Assembly (NCBI GenBank): GCA_947460795.1
Contig: CANHJA010000070.1
Coordinates: 1-10,469 of the forward strand
Origin: Bacteroidota bacterium
Lineage (GTDB): Bacteria > Bacteroidota > Bacteroidia > Chitinophagales > Chitinophagaceae
Length of the DNA stretch: 10,469 bases
Direction: 5' to 3'
The position numbers and the translations under genes were made by a program. The notes under the pieces are model-generated. The model made no database searches. It saw only the letters and a list, made by a program, of their open reading frames with translations, and was not told the origin of the DNA. This document shows, in pieces, positions 6,518 to 10,469 of the stretch; within the stretch, counting starts at the first letter, position 1, and each line of letters starts with the position of its first letter.

Positions 6518-6595
6518 CAGACTAATAACAATTGATATTTATTTCTTAAAAAAAATTAAAAAAGAAGTAACCCATCATGATAAATTATATACAAT

Positions 6596-8224
6596 ATGGA
6601 CTCAACAATAATGACTGTAGTTGCAGCGGTGGTTGCACTTTTAATAGGATTGCTAGCTGGTAAATCATTTTTTAGTAAAACAAATAATAAAATAGTAGAG
6701 GAAGCTAAATTACAAGCGGAAAGAATTAAAAATGAAGCAGAAAAAGTCAAAAACGAAGCAGATAGAATAGCAAAAGATGCGGAAAGACTTTCAAAAGATG
6801 CACAAGCCAAAGCGGATACACTGAAGGAAAACAAAATTTTAGAGGCAAAATCACATTTTTTACAACTAAAATCGGAGCACGATAAAACGGTCTTACAAAC
6901 TACTCAAAAATTAAATGAAGGTGAAAATCGGATTAAACAAAAAGAGAAAGAGTTAGAAGACAAAACAAAATTGGCTCAAAAAGAAATTCAAGAATATGAT
7001 CAAAAAAAGGTCAATTTAGACAAGCAATTAGAGGTAGTAGCTCGTAAGCAAGAGGCTTTGAGTAAGCAACACGAGGAGCATATTCATAAATTAGAAAAAG
7101 TAGCTAATTTATCTGCTGAAGATGCTAGAACAGAGTTAATTGAAGCAATTAAAGATGAGGCAAAATCAAAAGCATCTTCTTATGTTCAAGAAATTATTGA
7201 AGAATCGAAGCTAAAAGCAAACAAAGAAGCAAAGAAAATTATCATTCAAACCATTCAACGTACGGCAGCTGAAACAGCCATTGAGAATGCAATCACTGTG
7301 TTTCATTTAGAAAGTGATGATATTAAAGGGCAAATTATTGGTCGTGAGGGAAGAAATATTCGTGCTATTGAAGCGGCTACTGGGGTTGATTTAGTGGTAG
7401 ATGACACGCCTGAGGCAATAATTTTAAGCAGTTTTGATCCTATACGAAGAGAAATCGCTCGTTTGTCATTACAGAAATTAGTACAAGATGGCCGTATGCA
7501 CCCTGCCAGAATTGAAGAGGTAGTTGAAAAAACTAAAAAAGCCATTGGAGACCAAATTATGGAAATTGGTGAAAGAACTGCTATTGAATTGGGTGTTCAT
7601 GGGTTACACAAAGAATTGATTAGAATGGTTGGTCGGATGCGTTTCCGTTCATCTTATGGTCAAAATTTATTAATGCATAGTCGTGAAACTGCTAATTTAT
7701 GTGGTATTATGGCTGCAGAGCTTGGATTAAATCCTAAATTAGCGAAACGTGCTGGATTATTACATGATATAGGAAAAGTTCCTGATGAGGAAACAGAATT
7801 GTCACATGCATTATTGGGCGCAAAATTAGCTGAAAAATATGGTGAACATCCATCGGTTGTAAATGCAATTGGTGCTCATCATGATGAAATGGAAATGAGT
7901 TATGTTATTTCGCCAATCATTCAAGCTTGTGATGCGATCAGTGGTGCTCGTCCGGGTGCTCGCCGAGAAATTATGGCAAGCTACTTAGAGCGTATCAAAG
8001 ATTTAGAGAAATTGGCGATGGAATATACTGGCGTTGAAAAAGCATATGCAATTCAAGCTGGTAGAGAGTTACGTGTTATTGTTGAGGCAGATAAAGTAAC
8101 CGATGCACAAAGTGATTCGTTGTCTTTTGAAATTGCAGATAAAATTCAGAAAGAAATGCAATATCCTGGACAAATAAAAGTGACAGTTATCAGAGAAAAA
8201 CGAGCGATAAACATTGCCCGATAG
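6596..8224 (+). CDS. rny: Ribonuclease Y (membrane-anchored endoribonuclease)
   Basis: The 542 residues show the full family architecture, slightly longer than the roughly 520 of the Bacillus subtilis enzyme. Residues 6-22 are the N-terminal membrane anchor. About 32-225 is a long charged coiled coil. The KH RNA-binding domain (about 235-300) contains the GxxG loop in IIGREGRNIRAIE (247-259). The HD phosphohydrolase domain has H361 (LMHSRE), the signature dyad His390-Asp391 (GLLHDIGK), His428-His429 (AHHDE) and D446. It starts mRNA decay by endonucleolytic cleavage at the inner membrane and uses divalent metal bound by the HD residues, all of which appear present. The ATG at 6596 places the anchor at residue 6. 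An upstream ATG at 6577 is in another frame and stops downstream. No zapA-like gene lies upstream; the neighbour is the divergent murI. Confidence 0.95.
   Translation: MDSTIMTVVAAVVALLIGLLAGKSFFSKTNNKIVEEAKLQAERIKNEAEKVKNEADRIAKDAERLSKDAQAKADTLKENKILEAKSHFLQLKSEHDKTVLQTTQKLNEGENRIKQKEKELEDKTKLAQKEIQEYDQKKVNLDKQLEVVARKQEALSKQHEEHIHKLEKVANLSAEDARTELIEAIKDEAKSKASSYVQEIIEESKLKANKEAKKIIIQTIQRTAAETAIENAITVFHLESDDIKGQIIGREGRNIRAIEAATGVDLVVDDTPEAIILSSFDPIRREIARLSLQKLVQDGRMHPARIEEVVEKTKKAIGDQIMEIGERTAIELGVHGLHKELIRMVGRMRFRSSYGQNLLMHSRETANLCGIMAAELGLNPKLAKRAGLLHDIGKVPDEETELSHALLGAKLAEKYGEHPSVVNAIGAHHDEMEMSYVISPIIQACDAISGARPGARREIMASYLERIKDLEKLAMEYTGVEKAYAIQAGRELRVIVEADKVTDAQSDSLSFEIADKIQKEMQYPGQIKVTVIREKRAINIAR
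6716..6799 (+). repeat. Four tandem 21-bp coding repeats (heptads) in the RNase Y coiled coil
   Basis: Residues 41-68 of RNase Y are four consecutive heptads, AERIKNE, AEKVKNE, ADRIAKD and AERLSKD, each encoded by 21 bp. A fifth, decayed unit (AQAKADT) follows. The DNA copies differ at several positions, so the array is old or selected at protein level. The regular Ala and Ile/Val/Leu positions fit a coiled-coil core. Confidence 0.75.
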
Positions 8225-8256
8225 TTTTAAACTCCTTGTGAATCAATTAATTTATC

Positions 8257-8294
8257 TTAATAAAGTATCATTGATAGCATTATATTAATTTTTT
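8257..8294 (+). terminator. Weak candidate terminator after RNase Y
   Basis: TTAATA (8257-8262) and TATTAA (8283-8288) can pair around a loop that itself contains TATCA/TGATA (8266-8276), and six T residues follow (8289-8294). The position, 32 bp after the RNase Y stop, is right, but the outer stem is all A-T and would be unstable. Confidence 0.25.
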
Positions 8295-8304
8295 ATCTCT
8301 ATTT

Positions 8305-8337
8305 TTTGTATTTTTTTTAACAATAATAATATCTTTA
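8305..8337 (+). promoter_or_regulatory. Bacteroidota-type promoter of the TonB-dependent receptor gene
   Basis: A TTTG at 8305-8308 (-33 box) is followed after 21 bp by TATCTTTA (8330-8337), one mismatch from TAnnTTTG. This is the only place in the window where both boxes occur at about the expected spacing. It predicts a leader of about 30 nt before the ATG at 8371. A second -7-like octamer, TATATTTA (8341-8348), lacks a partner box. Confidence 0.5.
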
Positions 8338-8370
8338 ACATATATTTACAACCTAAATATTTTTACGAAT

Positions 8371-10469
8371 ATGAACAGAATTATACGAATCGTTGCAATG
8401 TTATTGGTTATAACCAATTTTGCGGTAGCACAAGGAAACAACAGTGGTGAGATTTATGGTCGAATTACTGATGAAAAAGGAGAGTCTTTAGATGCTGCTT
8501 CTGTATCTGCTTATCAAGGAGGAGTTTTAAAAGGTGGTAAAAGATCAGATTTAAATGGTAACTACATCATCAAGCCTTTGGCACCAGGTACTTACAACGT
8601 AAAAGTTACATTTTTGGGCTATCCAACTCAAGAAATTCAAGGAGTTGTGGTTCGCAGTGAAGGCCGTACGAAGATTGACGTAAAAATGGAAAAAGCAGCG
8701 AAAAAAATTGGTGGTGACGATGGAGTTGTTATCAAACAGTTTAAAAATCCATTAATTAGTGAAGACGGTCCTGTGAGAGCGATAGGTAAAAAAGAAATTT
8801 TGCAAGGTTCAACAAGAAATGCTTCTGATTTAGCTTCTATGCAAGGAGGAGGATATCAAAGAAAAACAGGAGCTGCTGTTAATTTAGGTGGAGATCGTTC
8901 AACAGGAACGATGTATATGATTGATGGGATTATGGTAAGAGGAAGTAGAGCTACAGGTATCCCACAAGGAGGTATTGAAAACTTAGAGGTTTCAACAAAT
9001 GGTTTATCAGCTAAATTTGGGAATGCTACCGGTGGAGTTATTCAAATTACAACCAGTTCAATCAAAAAAGATATTGGAGGAAATATTTCATTACAACATT
9101 CAGTAGAAGGTTATAACAATAATTTGATGTCGGTAGAATTGTCGGGACCATTATTAAAACTTAAACGCGCTGGACAAACTTATAAAAAACCAGTAATTGG
9201 ATTTGGTTTAAATTTACAAGCAAAATATGATGTAGATGGAAATCCTTTTATTCAAAAATATTATAGAGTAAAACCAAGTAAACTTCAGGAATTGCAAACG
9301 AATCCTTTGATGCCTAATCCTAATGGGAATTTAAATTTTGTTAGAACAGGGGAGATGATTACGATGAATGACTTGGAACAAATTAAAGCAAGAGAAAATG
9401 GTCAAGTGTTTGCTTTTGATTATGTTGGTAAATTAGATTTTCAACCTGTAGATAATATTAATTTTACAGTAGGATTTCAGGGGAACTACACGAAAGGAAA
9501 AGCATATAGTTTCTCAAATTCACTGTTCGCTCCAGAAGCTAATAGCATTGGGAATGACATCACAGCACGTGGTTATGCTCGTTTAACTCATCGTCTTGGA
9601 AAATCTGGATTAGCAGATAAAAAAACAGAAAAGTTTTCTCCTATCTCTAACGCATTTTATACTCTTCAATTTACTTATCAAAAAGAGTATTCATATTCAT
9701 CGAATCCAGATCATGGAAGAAACATATTTAACTATGGTTATTTAGGTAAATTTATTACTCATACATCTCCTGCATATACATTTGATACTGCTTTGAATGC
9801 TAATTTTTTAGGAATTAAATACTTAGGTCAACGAAGCGATTCTGTAACGTTTATTCCAGCAGGTAAAAATCCATTATTAGAAAACTATACAAATGTAATC
9901 TATAACAACAGCGATAGATTTCCTGTAAGAAGTATCAATAACATACAATCTTATGGTGGATTGCGTAATGGAGATGCTCCTGCAAGTGTTTATGGACTTT
10001 GGACAGCACCAGGCGCTCAAATCGGATCTTACTCATATTCACAAGCTGATCAAGCTACCTTAAACTTAGATGCATCTTTTAACATAGATCAAGGAGGTAA
10101 AAAAGGCTTGAAAGTAGATAAAATCACACACAATATTCAATTTGGTATTGGTTATGATCAAAGAACATCAAGAAGTTATGCATTGGGTGGATTATGGAAT
10201 TTAATGCGTTTAAATACGAATAAACACATCTTGAATTTAGATGTAAAAAATCCTAAATTCATTGTAGGTGGACAAGATCAAACAGCAGGTGTATTAAATG
10301 GTACGGTTAATTTTTCTCCATTTGATACCATTCAATATGATCAATTATATGTATCAGCAGATCAATCTCGTTTTGATAAAGAATTACGTAAAAAATTATA
10401 CGGAAGTGAAACAAATCTTCAGACAATTAATGTAGATGCATTAGATCCTAGTACATTTAGTTTGGATAT
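8371..10469 (+). CDS. TonB-dependent outer-membrane receptor, Oar-like, with carboxypeptidase-regulatory-like domain; 3' end missing
   Basis: The frame is open from ATG 8371 to the window edge, giving 699 complete codons of what is normally a protein of about 1000 or more residues. A Sec signal peptide (1-20, cleavage after FAVA) is followed by a carboxypeptidase-regulatory-like beta-sandwich (about 26-106: EIYGRITDEKGESL, SDLNGNYIIKPLAPGTYNV). The plug domain follows (about 118-230). It has YKxPLI-like FKNPLIS (124-130), the segment NLGGDRSTGTMYMIDGIMVRG (171-191) and GGVIQITT (221-228). The rest is alternating, aromatic-rich beta-barrel sequence. It should sit in the outer membrane and import or bind a large ligand using TonB energy; the substrate is unknown. 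No SusD-like partner is visible. SusC membership is not indicated, and the layout suits the Oar-like receptors of Bacteroidota. Upstream lies RNase Y, separated by 146 bp and its own promoter. Confidence 0.88.
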   Translation, partial: MNRIIRIVAMLLVITNFAVAQGNNSGEIYGRITDEKGESLDAASVSAYQGGVLKGGKRSDLNGNYIIKPLAPGTYNVKVTFLGYPTQEIQGVVVRSEGRTKIDVKMEKAAKKIGGDDGVVIKQFKNPLISEDGPVRAIGKKEILQGSTRNASDLASMQGGGYQRKTGAAVNLGGDRSTGTMYMIDGIMVRGSRATGIPQGGIENLEVSTNGLSAKFGNATGGVIQITTSSIKKDIGGNISLQHSVEGYNNNLMSVELSGPLLKLKRAGQTYKKPVIGFGLNLQAKYDVDGNPFIQKYYRVKPSKLQELQTNPLMPNPNGNLNFVRTGEMITMNDLEQIKARENGQVFAFDYVGKLDFQPVDNINFTVGFQGNYTKGKAYSFSNSLFAPEANSIGNDITARGYARLTHRLGKSGLADKKTEKFSPISNAFYTLQFTYQKEYSYSSNPDHGRNIFNYGYLGKFITHTSPAYTFDTALNANFLGIKYLGQRSDSVTFIPAGKNPLLENYTNVIYNNSDRFPVRSINNIQSYGGLRNGDAPASVYGLWTAPGAQIGSYSYSQADQATLNLDASFNIDQGGKKGLKVDKITHNIQFGIGYDQRTSRSYALGGLWNLMRLNTNKHILNLDVKNPKFIVGGQDQTAGVLNGTVNFSPFDTIQYDQLYVSADQSRFDKELRKKLYGSETNLQTINVDALDPSTFSLD

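Noticed and set aside
6556..6834. Minus-strand frame with striking repeated SASF/LSA-type segments, looking like a repeat protein
   Set aside because: The periodicity is the reverse complement of the 21-bp heptad repeats in the RNase Y coiled coil, which fully explains it.
7303..7545. Minus-strand open frame opposite the KH domain of RNase Y
   Set aside because: It is antisense to highly conserved KH coding sequence and has no independent support.

Overview
The window looks like a piece of a Bacteroidota chromosome, probably from the Chitinophagales/Saprospirales/flavobacterial side of the phylum. The evidence is low GC, A-rich start regions without Shine-Dalgarno sequences, several TAnnTTTG-like -7 promoter elements, a secreted subtilase with a C-terminal type IX secretion (T9SS) sorting domain, and an outer-membrane TonB-dependent receptor with an N-terminal carboxypeptidase-regulatory-like domain. 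No species is claimed.

Layout from left to right. Positions 1-584 (+) hold the 3' end of one small c-type cytochrome and a complete paralogue of it, in tandem. A short convergent gap (585-662) follows. Next come two minus-strand genes read from 2720 down to 663: a T9SS-exported S8 serine protease and an SRPBCC/AHSA1-domain protein whose ATG touches the protease stop codon. A 237-bp divergent intergenic region (2721-2957) separates these from an MsbA/LmrA-type ABC half-transporter (2958-4790, +). After it comes a small four-helix potassium-channel-like protein (4887-5597, +). Glutamate racemase murI (5608-6408, -) converges on the channel gene with only 10 bp between the stops. A second divergent region (6409-6595) precedes ribonuclease Y (6596-8224, +). 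The window ends inside a large TonB-dependent receptor gene (8371 onward, +), which has no stop before the edge.

The genes mostly serve unrelated housekeeping or envelope roles: periplasmic electron transfer, secreted proteolysis, inner-membrane export, potassium conductance, D-glutamate supply for peptidoglycan, mRNA turnover and outer-membrane uptake. The only convincing operon is protease plus AHSA1 protein; the cytochrome pair is probably a second one. I found no rRNA, tRNA, CRISPR array, insertion sequence, integrase, phage gene or defence system. I see nothing that deserves to be called a new biological system. The more interesting points are small: the diverged cytochrome pair, a probable leaderless channel mRNA, inverted repeats just upstream of two promoters, the channel's variant selectivity filter, and a 21-bp coding repeat in RNase Y.
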